From: DATJPR01 sp035506295
Lineage (GTDB): Bacteria > Bacteroidota > Ignavibacteria > UBA10030 > UBA6906
Reading direction: 5' to 3'
Length of the DNA stretch: 16,385 nt
Assembly: GCA_035506295.1 (NCBI GenBank)
Contig: DATJPR010000090.1
Coordinates: 1-16,385 of the forward strand
Part shown: positions 6,990 through 13,802 of the stretch, one piece after another
Layout: each line of letters opens with the position of its first letter
Numbering within the stretch: position 1 is the stretch's first letter
Notes under the pieces: generated by a model
Told to the model about the DNA's origin: nothing
Databases searched by the model: none
The model's input: only the letters and a program-made list of their open reading frames with translations
Position numbers and translations under genes: made by a program

Positions 6990-7706
6990 ATGGACTCTTC
7001 ATTGTACAGTCTTCTGCTCGCGGTGCTCTTTCTCGCGTTGCCCGGGCCCGCATCCGGCAGGGATCCCGGACCCGTCATCGTCGTGCTCGGCTCATCGACG
7101 GCGGCCGGCACGGGAGCAAACCCCATCGACAGTGCATGGGTGTGGCGCTTCACGAAGTACATACTACAGAAGGATTCAAGTGCGAAGGTCATCAATCTTG
7201 CCGTCGGCGGCTACACCACCTACGACATCATGCCGACCGGTTTCGTTCCCCCCGCAAACCGACCAGGACCAAAGGAAGGTCACAATATCACGAGCGCCCT
7301 CTCCTACCACCCGGACGTGCTCATCATCAATCTCCCCAGCAACGATGCGGCAAGCGGTTATTCGGTGCAGGAACAGCTCGCCAACTACTCTCTCATCGTC
7401 GCACAACTCACGGACCCGGAGACACGTCTCTTCGTGAGCACGACGCAACCACGCAATTTCGCCGATTCCTCAAAGGTCCAGACCCAGGTCGAGATGCGCG
7501 ACTCAACCATTCGTCGATTCGGTCCGCGTACAATGGATTTCTGGACCGACCTGGCAACACCCGATGGAACCCTGAAGAAGGAATACGATTCCGGCGACGG
7601 CATTCACCTGAATAATGCCGGCCATTGGATCTTGTTTGAGCGCGCACTCGAAGCCGGAGCGGCGGGGGCTTTCTCCTCCGACTTACGACTTTATCAGGTT
7701 CACTAG
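6990..7706 (+). CDS. Secreted SGNH/GDSL-family hydrolase (esterase-like)
   Basis: A 238-residue SGNH hydrolase with a signal peptide (MDSSLYSLLLAVLFLALPGP, cleavage near ASG at 21-23). Block I is VVLGSSTAAG with the nucleophile Ser in GSS-T (residue 35 or 36; the classical GDS is replaced by GSS). Block II glycine is in NLAVGG, block III is LPSND (N118) in place of GxND, and block V is DGIHLN with D203 and H206. All four catalytic residues are therefore present. Such enzymes hydrolyse esters, often removing acetyl or acyl groups from carbohydrates or lipids; export fits a polysaccharide substrate. ATG 6990 gives the clean signal peptide; upstream GTG starts (6963) do not. Only AGAAG serves as SD. 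The last 24 bases overlap the convergent GH39-type gene. Confidence 0.88.
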   Translation: MDSSLYSLLLAVLFLALPGPASGRDPGPVIVVLGSSTAAGTGANPIDSAWVWRFTKYILQKDSSAKVINLAVGGYTTYDIMPTGFVPPANRPGPKEGHNITSALSYHPDVLIINLPSNDAASGYSVQEQLANYSLIVAQLTDPETRLFVSTTQPRNFADSSKVQTQVEMRDSTIRRFGPRTMDFWTDLATPDGTLKKEYDSGDGIHLNNAGHWILFERALEAGAAGAFSSDLRLYQVH

Positions 7707-9320
7707 GAAAACATCGTTCTCGTGGAGCTCGAGGGTTCTTGAGTAAAACCCGGAAGAACCCACACGGATGACGTCTTTGAACATCGGCGAACCATCATGA
7801 AGTTTCGTGATGACTTCGACCTGCTCCTTTGTCAGCTGCTTAGGTCGGCCCAGCGCCAGGTAGGTGGAGTAGGGATCATTCGAACGGTAGCCGATTCGAG
7901 TGATTTCGAGTAGATAGGTGCCCGCCGGGACTCCGGCGATGTTGATGCGCACCGATCCCTTCGGTTTGGGCGGCAGATCGCGGATATAGTACTCCTGGTC
8001 ATTTACTGAATCGCCGGGGTGCGTGTTCGTGAAGTCCCAGAGAAGGACCTGCATGTTCCCGTTCGCGCTTTTGCATGCCCACGAAGCGCTGTCCGTGTCG
8101 ACCAGTTCGGTCTCCCCAAGCTTGTTCAGGAACGCAAAGGCATAGAAGGCCGGCTTTTTGATGCCTTGATAGTTCAGCAAACCGAATCCACCATGGAATG
8201 GCGTGAACCTCGGCCCCGCTTCCTCGAAGATGTCCGTGAACGTCCAATAGGACATTGACGTTGGAGCGCTCCCCACCTGCTTGATTTTCTGCAGGATGTA
8301 CGCCGCCTCGTGATAGCTGTCGTGGATCGGGTCGCTGGGGGTGTAGGAGGAACTCCACTCGGTGTAATGGAGCTCGAGCGTCGGCATCGGTGAAGCGGCA
8401 ATCTGTTTTCGCGAATTCAGCACATCACCGCTGACACTCCACGGGTTCTTGTCCAGGATGGTGCCTGCTGTTCCCGTCTCATCGACGTAACCCTGTTTTA
8501 CTCCGTAAGAGTGCGTGCTGATGAAATCCAGGGGCAAACCGTTGGCTTTGCAGAAATTGATCATCTCCGGCACCCACGCCGCTCCCGCAGTGGCCGGTCC
8601 TCCAACACGATATTCCTTATTGACCCCTTTGATCGCCTCGACGGAATATTTGTAGAGCTTGAAATACTCCTCCTGCGTTCCCGACCAGAAGAAGCTCAAG
8701 TTCGGTTCATTCCACACTTCGAAATACCACGTCTTCACTTCATCTGCACCGTAGCGCCCGGTGAAATGCTCCGTGAGTGAGCGGAGGAGGTCCGCCCATT
8801 TTTTGTAGTCTTTGGGTGGCGTGATGTTTCCCTTCCACCAGAAGACGGTCTGACTTCCGCTCGCAAGCGCGGCCGGCATGAAACCCAGTTCCACGAAAGG
8901 TTTCATCCCGATGCTCAACAGGTAATCGTACAGCACGTCGATATACTGAAAGTTGTACTCGGGATTTCCCTTTGAATCTTCTTTGTACACGCCCATATCG
9001 TCGGTCAACAAGCCGTGCATGCGGATATATTTGAAGCCGCATTGTCGCTTCACAAATGCGAGTTGCTTCTGCCAGTCCGCACGCAAACCCTCGTTGGCCC
9101 TGCCGGCGCCAACACATTCCTTGAACATCGAAGGGAAGTTGCCTTGGGTTTTCTGGAAATCCAAGGTGATTACCCGTTCTTGCGTGGCGGCATTGTCCCG
9201 GCCACCATCCTGTCCGAGAACGGTCTCAACGACAAGACAAACAGCAGCGATCAATACCAGGCATTTCGCACCCATCCTCATGGGTTCGGCGAGAGCGCTG
9301 ATCCGCGTTCGTGCTAGCAT
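7683..9320 (-). CDS. Secreted glycoside hydrolase, GH39-like (beta-xylosidase type)
   Basis: From ATG 9320 (AGGA nine bases upstream) the protein has 545 residues, with a signal helix CLVLIAAVCLVVETVLG (about 20-36). The body is a (beta/alpha)8 barrel of clan GH-A. It shows FKYIRMHGLL (96-105), YDYLLSIGMKPFVELGFMP (131-149), WYFEVWNEPN with acid/base E205, DFISTHSYG, and LHYTEWSSSY with nucleophile E321. The SYWTFTDIFEE segment and a C-terminal beta-sandwich tail (from about 440) follow. This motif set matches GH39, whose members are beta-xylosidases or alpha-iduronidases. The WNEPN and TEW glutamates support a retaining mechanism; substrate specificity is inferred. It converges on the SGNH hydrolase. 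Later ATGs at 9281 and 9275 would shorten the signal's N-terminus but lack an SD. Confidence 0.9.
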   Translation of the reverse strand: MLARTRISALAEPMRMGAKCLVLIAAVCLVVETVLGQDGGRDNAATQERVITLDFQKTQGNFPSMFKECVGAGRANEGLRADWQKQLAFVKRQCGFKYIRMHGLLTDDMGVYKEDSKGNPEYNFQYIDVLYDYLLSIGMKPFVELGFMPAALASGSQTVFWWKGNITPPKDYKKWADLLRSLTEHFTGRYGADEVKTWYFEVWNEPNLSFFWSGTQEEYFKLYKYSVEAIKGVNKEYRVGGPATAGAAWVPEMINFCKANGLPLDFISTHSYGVKQGYVDETGTAGTILDKNPWSVSGDVLNSRKQIAASPMPTLELHYTEWSSSYTPSDPIHDSYHEAAYILQKIKQVGSAPTSMSYWTFTDIFEEAGPRFTPFHGGFGLLNYQGIKKPAFYAFAFLNKLGETELVDTDSASWACKSANGNMQVLLWDFTNTHPGDSVNDQEYYIRDLPPKPKGSVRINIAGVPAGTYLLEITRIGYRSNDPYSTYLALGRPKQLTKEQVEVITKLHDGSPMFKDVIRVGSSGFYSRTLELHENDVFLVNLIKS

Positions 9321-9501
9321 GATAGTTATCCTTGAAGGTGAAGATTCACACATGGGTGAGAGAACCACCGGGTACATCCTGATTTATCTCTAGCCGCGGA
9401 TCGCAGATGCACGCGATCACATGGGGAAAATCAAAACGGGCCGCGCGTCTCATGACGACGGAAAATCGATGATGATGAGGAAAGGGTGAGAGCGGAATCT
9501 G

Positions 9502-10164
9502 CTACCTGGATTGCGTTGTGCCGCTGATCCCGAACATGTCATACGGTCGACTGCTCAGATATCCGTTGAAGAAGACAATCGTAAGGAGAATGTAGAGGAC
9601 AAATCCAAGAACTACAAGAAGCTGCCCCATCGAAGTTTTTTGAATGCCCTGCTTCGCCTTCATATCACACACTTCCCCGGGACAGTACTGTGGCTTTTCT
9701 TTGTGAAACATCGGATAGAACTTGCACCCCAGGCAAATGCCGAAGACCGACTCAAAGAACAGGAATACCAGGCACGTCAGACAGATGATCCCGGTAATGG
9801 GACTGTATCCGTTGACGATGACCAGGAGGACAAACACGATCGTTGATAAAACCAATCCGATCGTCCAGGCAAATTTCTTCTGGGCCGCGCCGACGTATTC
9901 AGGGACTTGATTGCCGACGATCAGTCTTCCGAGGATGAGCGTGGGTGAAAATCGGGGGTTGATCAGGACACGGATAATGAAGTCCGTGAAGAACATTGAG
10001 ATCACATACTTGATGAAGAGAAAATCCCCCTTGAGAAAAACCATCATAAGGGAAGTGAACATCGCCAGAAAAAGCATCCCTGCCGCCGCGCGGACTTCTC
10101 TTTCGTTCACGACGGGAATGGTGTAGCCTTCAACGTGCTCGCCAAATTGGAATACGTTGCGCAT
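9502..10164 (-). CDS. DUF4395 family membrane protein
   Basis: A 220-residue protein with four to five membrane helices (about 27-45, 49-67, 98-118, 122-143, 180-200). The N-terminal VNEREVRAAAGMLFL and the central FGICLGCKFYP (141-151) are typical of DUF4395, a family of unknown function often found near thioredoxin-like or sulfur-handling genes. C144 and C147 form the family CxxC. A second pair, C161 and C166 in YCPGEVC, gives four cysteines on one membrane-proximal loop, suggesting metal or redox chemistry (inference). The SD GGAGG lies seven bases before ATG 10164 but is partly paired in a leader hairpin, and an 18-bp palindrome lies farther upstream; both are listed separately. It is spaced 181 bp from the GH39-type start and 129 bp from the next upstream gene. 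Confidence 0.85.
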   Translation of the reverse strand: MRNVFQFGEHVEGYTIPVVNEREVRAAAGMLFLAMFTSLMMVFLKGDFLFIKYVISMFFTDFIIRVLINPRFSPTLILGRLIVGNQVPEYVGAAQKKFAWTIGLVLSTIVFVLLVIVNGYSPITGIICLTCLVFLFFESVFGICLGCKFYPMFHKEKPQYCPGEVCDMKAKQGIQKTSMGQLLVVLGFVLYILLTIVFFNGYLSSRPYDMFGISGTTQSR

Positions 10165-10165
10165 G

Positions 10166-10197
10166 GTCGTCCTCCGGTGAGTGCTTACTAGGACGAC
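10166..10197 (-). promoter_or_regulatory. SD-masking hairpin in the DUF4395 leader
   Basis: A perfect 8-bp inverted repeat, GTCGTCCT (10166-10173) and AGGACGAC (10190-10197), encloses 16 bases. In the minus-strand mRNA the 3' arm AGGACGAC contains the last three bases of the GGAGG ribosome site and ends one base before the AUG. Folding would hide part of the SD. No riboswitch aptamer core is recognised; the leader is too short for a known class. Confidence 0.55.
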
Positions 10198-10207
10198 GCA
10201 GTGGATT

Positions 10208-10225
10208 TTTTGTTGCGCAACAAAA
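10208..10225. promoter_or_regulatory. 18-bp perfect palindrome, candidate operator
   Basis: TTTTGTTGCGCAACAAAA is a perfect 18-bp dyad with centre between 10216 and 10217, 44 bp upstream of the DUF4395 start codon. The inner TTGTTGCGCAACAA has the size and symmetry of sites bound by MarR- or TetR-type dimers. No regulator gene lies alongside, so the binding protein is unknown. It could also fold as a tight RNA hairpin if transcription starts upstream. Confidence 0.5.
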
Positions 10226-10293
10226 TGAGATGGAAAAACATGACGGCTCAACTCACCAACTTTGGCTTCGCTCCATCAAAGATGCAATGCACC

Positions 10294-10722
10294 CTAAGAG
10301 AGAGACTTGCCGGGGTTGGGGCCCACGCTTCGGAAGGATTTCGTCAGGATCTTCTTCAGGACCGCAGTATTCACATCTTCGAGACGGTTGATGTACAGAC
10401 ACCCCTTGCCGGTGCTATGTTTGCCAAGCTTCGCCAGCTCATCCTGCAGTGGCTCGAGTCCGCCGGCGAGGTATAGCGCGATCGCCTCTTTGCGCGGAGA
10501 GAACCCGACGATCATCGTGTCACCTTCCCGGCCGCTGTCGTAAACATAGTGCCGTGTCCCGAACCCGACGATTGCCGTCCCCCACATAACCGGCTTGAGC
10601 CCCGAGATCGATTCCATCATCTCGATGATGGCGGCGCAATCCTTCCGACGGTCGGGCGCCTTGATCTTCTTGAGGAACGAGCCGACATGGGTTGCCTCCG
10701 GTTTTGTTTTGTTCTCTGCCAT
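10294..10722 (-). CDS. DUF1801 family protein (first of two)
   Basis: A 142-residue protein of the DUF1801 (YdhG-like) fold, known for small alpha/beta proteins of unresolved function related to iron-sulfur chaperone-like folds. Supporting segments are VGSFLKKIKAPDRRKDCAAI (helix), MMESISGLKPVMWG, the aromatic strand RHYVYDSGREGD, MIVGFSPRKEAIALYLAGG, and the C-terminal KGCLYINRLEDVN. ATG 10722 has GAGGAGAGG upstream. The frame stays open upstream for another roughly 75 codons without a stop; with ATG 10881 it would add 53 residues, including the coiled-coil-like KRKLEEEIEELRSALVDI. I call the shorter form and note the extension as an open question. It lies 227 bp downstream of a second DUF1801 gene. 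Confidence 0.8.
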   Translation of the reverse strand: MAENKTKPEATHVGSFLKKIKAPDRRKDCAAIIEMMESISGLKPVMWGTAIVGFGTRHYVYDSGREGDTMIVGFSPRKEAIALYLAGGLEPLQDELAKLGKHSTGKGCLYINRLEDVNTAVLKKILTKSFRSVGPNPGKSLS

Positions 10723-10949
10723 GGATGCCTCTCCTCGTGTCGTCGATACGTTGTCCACCGCGCAGATTCTAATATCCACCAATGCGCTTCGCAGCTCTTC
10801 AATCTCTTCCTCCAACTTTCGTTTGCTGGTCTCGAACAGACGAATAATGTCCTTTTTCGTCCTTCTGTCCGAGGTCACCATGAAGTCCGGCAGAAGGTCT
10901 GCAATCAAGAAGAAGTGGTCTTCATCTGTTCTCCCCTCTGGCTACGAAG
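10723..10949 (-). other. Spacer or possible N-terminal extension of DUF1801 gene
   Basis: This 227-bp stretch lies between the stop of the upstream DUF1801 gene and ATG 10722. One minus-strand frame, continuous with the downstream gene, is open throughout after a TAG near its left end. It reads LIADLLPDFMVTSDRR and KKDIIRLFETSKRKLEEEIE, a composition that looks coding (amphipathic, Lys/Glu-rich helix). Possible starts are ATG 10881 or TTG 10908, neither with a good SD. It may be a real extension, a small separate gene fragment, or chance. Confidence 0.35.
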
Positions 10950-11474
10950 TCATCCGGTGATGTGCTGCTTTCGCTTGATATTCGCTTGCGGCTCCGGTCG
11001 TCGACGCGGGCGTTGCTTCGCCGACACCGACTTTATGATCAGTGCTCCCCGCCCGCTTTCCGGAAGCGGCGTCTTCGCCCGATCGATTGCAGCACTGATG
11101 AGCGCCTTCACGTTCGGGCGCTGCAGCACGCGCGTCGAGTCCAGTCTGATGAAGCGTGTCTGGCTGCCCGACCCGAGCAGCAGCTTGTCCGGATCCGGGA
11201 GCTTCGCTCCATGGATGAAGCAGAGTCCCAGGCCATTGGCAGCCGCAGTCAGAGAAACGATGGCGTCCGAAGCACGTTCGGTCGCCGAGTAGCCGATGAC
11301 GAAGAAGTTATAATTGTCATAAATGAGCTCGCAGGCCGTGGGAAACCTGCGGCGCAGCACCCCGCGTGCGGTGCGAATCAGAGTCCGGTGCTTCGGCTCG
11401 AACTTCGCGATGAACCTCTTGAGTTGCCGCTCCGCATCGGCAACGACACGTGCCTCGGGCCGTGAGTTCCTCAT
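10950..11474 (-). CDS. DUF1801 family protein (second)
   Basis: A 174-residue DUF1801-type protein. LIRTARGVLRRRFPTACELIY (split: LIRTARGVLRRRF, PTACELIYDNYNFFVIGYS) corresponds to the family's 'R..I...aP.A.E.i.Y' opening and aromatic strand. IVSLTAAANGLGLCFIHG and LPDPDKLLLGSG then RFIRLDS follow the core pattern, and a basic tail (KQRPRRRPEPQANIKRKQ) ends it. The function of the family is not established. The ATG comes two bases after the stop of the upstream membrane-protein gene, with only GGACGATAAC as a weak SD, so translation is probably coupled. The C-terminal Arg/Lys tail is unusual for the family and could contact nucleic acid, which is inference. It shares its fold with the next gene downstream but differs clearly in sequence. 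Confidence 0.8.
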   Translation of the reverse strand: MRNSRPEARVVADAERQLKRFIAKFEPKHRTLIRTARGVLRRRFPTACELIYDNYNFFVIGYSATERASDAIVSLTAAANGLGLCFIHGAKLPDPDKLLLGSGSQTRFIRLDSTRVLQRPNVKALISAAIDRAKTPLPESGRGALIIKSVSAKQRPRRRPEPQANIKRKQHITG

Positions 11475-11476
11475 AG

Positions 11477-11980
11477 TTATCGTCCGCCCGTTTCGTAAAC
11501 AGGCCGCCGGGGGTTGTTCCGCATCTGCTGATCAATCCGCTCCGCCAGCCATTGAAAATACTCGCCGGTAAAAGGGTCCTTGTGCACCTCGCGCATGTCC
11601 AGCATCATCGCTTTGTATTTTTTCCAGGACGTTACGACAAACGACCCCAATGTTCGGTCGACAAGGTCTATGGTAATGTACCGCTGCGCCGCCAGGATCC
11701 CAAGGCTCTCCATTTGCTGGGCGAACTGAATAAGAAAAGTCTGGTCCGCCGCCGCCAACGATTGCATCTCCCGAAACGTCGACGGCAAATGATGAGCGTT
11801 GACATATTGCAGGAGCTCCACAAACTCGCGTGTCTGGAAATTGTGAAGGGCCTCGAGGGCGAACCGTTCCCGCCGGTCGCGCGCCGCAGCGCGGATCTGC
11901 ACGACGCCAAACACCAGCGCAATGATGACAGAGAGCGTCAGGGCGAGATTTGCAGCGAGGGCGATCGTATCATTCGTCAT
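11477..11980 (-). CDS. Single-helix membrane protein, DUF4760-like
   Basis: A 167-residue protein with one N-terminal membrane helix (IALAANLALTLSVIIALVFG, about 6-25). After it comes VQIRAAARDRRERFALEALH, a basic amphipathic start of a cytosolic helical domain. Further helices are FVELLQYVNAHHLP, FLIQFAQQMESLGILA, and the terminal YFQWLAERIDQQMR. This layout (helix, Q-x-R, helical domain with a conserved F-x-x-W-L) resembles the DUF4760 family, whose role is unknown. The stop TAA is two bases before the next gene's ATG, implying a coupled pair. The start has no strong SD. It is separated by 416 bp from the gene upstream. Confidence 0.7.
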   Translation of the reverse strand: MTNDTIALAANLALTLSVIIALVFGVVQIRAAARDRRERFALEALHNFQTREFVELLQYVNAHHLPSTFREMQSLAAADQTFLIQFAQQMESLGILAAQRYITIDLVDRTLGSFVVTSWKKYKAMMLDMREVHKDPFTGEYFQWLAERIDQQMRNNPRRPVYETGGR

Positions 11981-12396
11981 GGTGCATCCGGCGGTCCATC
12001 AGTCCATCCATTCATCAAAAGGCCTGGACATCTTCAACATCGATCCACAGCCAGGTGGGGGGAGAACCCTGGTTTCTCCGGCAGAGATATGCACTCCCCC
12101 GGTCACGATCAATACGCGTGAAATCGTTCGTTGCCCGCCGTCGCGGCCTACGATGTCAGGCCAGGCGGAAAATTGCGATACGCTTCCAACAAGCACGGGG
12201 TGGATCTTGTTCCCGGCAAGGGGAGTACGAGGTTGGGAAAGGCAAACGATTACCAGCTACCCATGGAATATGGGTAACAGGTAATGAGAAGGGCCTAAAG
12301 GAAAGAGAGAACTCCGGAGACTGTGAGACTTTGGGGCTTTGAGGGTCGAACAACACAGGGAACCGCATTCTGCCTGCCCCCCTGCATTCTGCTTAC
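11981..12396. other. 416-bp spacer with short degenerate repeats, no gene seen
   Basis: No frame on either strand gives recognisable protein. Near its left end three similar 8-mers lie in a row (GGTCCATC, AGTCCATC, CATTCATC; 11993-12016). Near its right end GCATTCTGC occurs twice (12365-12373 and 12384-12392). A small inverted repeat GGAGAA/TTCTCC lies near 12062-12080. It probably carries the 3' end of the SpoIIE-type transcript and the promoter of the DUF4760-like gene, but I cannot place either. Confidence 0.5.
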
Positions 12397-13632
12397 CTAA
12401 CGGGGTGTTGCTTCACCATCGCTGAGCCTCTTGACGACCACAGCAGTCATATCATCATGCTGCTGGCTGTCACCGGAGAACAACCGGATGTCTTCCATCA
12501 TGACGTTGATCGTCTCCATCGCAGAGGCAGATTTGGTGGAGGGCAGGGAGAGCAACTGCTCAAGACGCTCCAGGCCGAACATTTCCTCCTGACCGTTCAT
12601 CGCATCGGTGAACCCGTCAGTAAGAAAGATGATGCTGTCACCCGGTGAGAGAAGGATTTCCCGTTCTTCATATGTTGCGTCCGACTGCATGCCAAGCGGG
12701 AAAGGCGCCCCATTCGAACACAGCGTTTCCACTTTTCCGTTGGTGATAAGAATAGGACGCGTCTGACCGGCATTGGCGAAGATCAGACGGCCTGTCTCCC
12801 GATCGAGGGACGCGAGGACGAACGCGACGAAATGGCCCCGCTTGGAATGCTGATAGACCGCCTTGTTCAGCCTTGTGAGAATTGACGCCGGGGATGAGGA
12901 GAGTCTGGCCTCACTCGCGAAGGCGCCGCTGGTGAAGACCGCGGACATGGCCGCCTGAAGACCCTTCCCCGAAACGTCCAGAACAGCAAAGCCGAATTGC
13001 TCCCCCGACCGCCCCAGCGGTGCATAGTCGTAAGAATCTCCTCCGACCTCCTGCGCCGGAAGGGAGACGCCGGCAATGTCATAATTCGGAATTTTCGGCT
13101 GCTCGCGCGGCATGAGGGACATCTGCACGTCGTGTGCGAGCTTCAATTCCGTCTGCAACGTATCTTTCTCACCTCGCTCCAGGGAAACGATCCAGACCAG
13201 AAGGTTGACCCCGCCCAGCAACAGAGCACCCGAGACGACGAGCGGCATCAAGCCCGGGCCAATCTTCACGAAGGCTGCAACAAGCCCGAAGGCGATCAGG
13301 GTGTAGGAGATGACGACCAACCGGTGACGATCCTTCGGAATGCCAAGGTAGATCTCGTCCGATGCAAGAAGCGAAAACATCAGCGCTTCGCGAAGTGAGA
13401 TCTGCTGTGGCGTCGATTGGAGCCGTTTGCGGTATGATTCCTTTCGCTCTGCAAGATTCTGGACGATGCGTTCCCAGGTGATGTACAGGATCCCTGCGAC
13501 AACCAAATCGATGCCGAACCTGTTCCAGCCGTTCCCTCCCATCCCCTGGGAAAAAGCAGTGATCAATTCAATAACAGCCACAACCTTGAGGAGGTTGACC
13601 AGCAGACGGCGGAACTTGACGGGATCGATCAT
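12397..13632 (-). CDS. Membrane-bound SpoIIE/RsbU-type PP2C phosphatase
   Basis: A 411-residue protein. The N-terminal region has two pairs of membrane helices (about 10-30 with 41-55, and 106-124 with 127-150). A signalling helix with the typical ELKLAHDVQMSLMPREQP (162-179) then leads into the PP2C domain. Metal-binding acids are D199 in EVGGDSYDY, D219 in AVLDVSGKG, D339 in LTDGFTDA, and D393/D394 in QHDDMTAVVV. The domain is therefore complete and should be an Mn/Mg-dependent serine/threonine phosphatase, as in RsbU, acting on an anti-sigma-factor antagonist. No STAS or RsbW-like gene lies in the window, so the target must be elsewhere. ATG 13632 has only a weak GGTG upstream. The promoter side carries a REPIN-like pair of palindromes. 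Confidence 0.9.
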   Translation of the reverse strand: MIDPVKFRRLLVNLLKVVAVIELITAFSQGMGGNGWNRFGIDLVVAGILYITWERIVQNLAERKESYRKRLQSTPQQISLREALMFSLLASDEIYLGIPKDRHRLVVISYTLIAFGLVAAFVKIGPGLMPLVVSGALLLGGVNLLVWIVSLERGEKDTLQTELKLAHDVQMSLMPREQPKIPNYDIAGVSLPAQEVGGDSYDYAPLGRSGEQFGFAVLDVSGKGLQAAMSAVFTSGAFASEARLSSSPASILTRLNKAVYQHSKRGHFVAFVLASLDRETGRLIFANAGQTRPILITNGKVETLCSNGAPFPLGMQSDATYEEREILLSPGDSIIFLTDGFTDAMNGQEEMFGLERLEQLLSLPSTKSASAMETINVMMEDIRLFSGDSQQHDDMTAVVVKRLSDGEATPR

Positions 13633-13662
13633 CGCACCAGATTCACCATACCTTTAGAATGT

Positions 13663-13764
13663 AGGTCGGCTCGCCAGAGCCGACCTCCTTGACGGGATGC
13701 ATTGCACATTGTCAATGGGACGGTTCTGGCGAATTTGTCCGCCGTCTGTTTGGCGGACCGTCCC
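13663..13764. repeat. REPIN-like pair of palindromic units
   Basis: Unit 1 is a perfect 9-bp stem, AGGTCGGCT (13663-13671) and AGCCGACCT (13678-13686), with loop CGCCAG. Unit 2 has outer arms GGGACGGT (13717-13724) and ACCGTCCC (13757-13764), with an inner alternative GTCCGCC/GGCGGAC (13737-13743, 13752-13758). The outer ends are similar when read inward from both sides: ATGTAGGTCGG on plus and ATGTGGGACGG on minus. Two inverted REP-like units about 30 bp apart is the layout of a REPIN. They lie between the phosphatase start and the small four-Cys gene. Confidence 0.55.
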
Positions 13765-13802
13765 ACATCCTACCCTAAATATACGAAGCCGTGGTACTCT
13801 TG

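Noticed and set aside
9399..9418. Inverted repeat GATCGC/GCGATC with an 8-base loop as terminator of the DUF4395 gene.
   Set aside because: Only 6 bp, 84 bases past the stop and without a T-run in either direction.
11922..12368. Several 65-130-codon frames on both strands in the spacer next to the phosphatase gene.
   Set aside because: They conflict with one another, have no SD sites and include repeat-derived low-complexity sequence.
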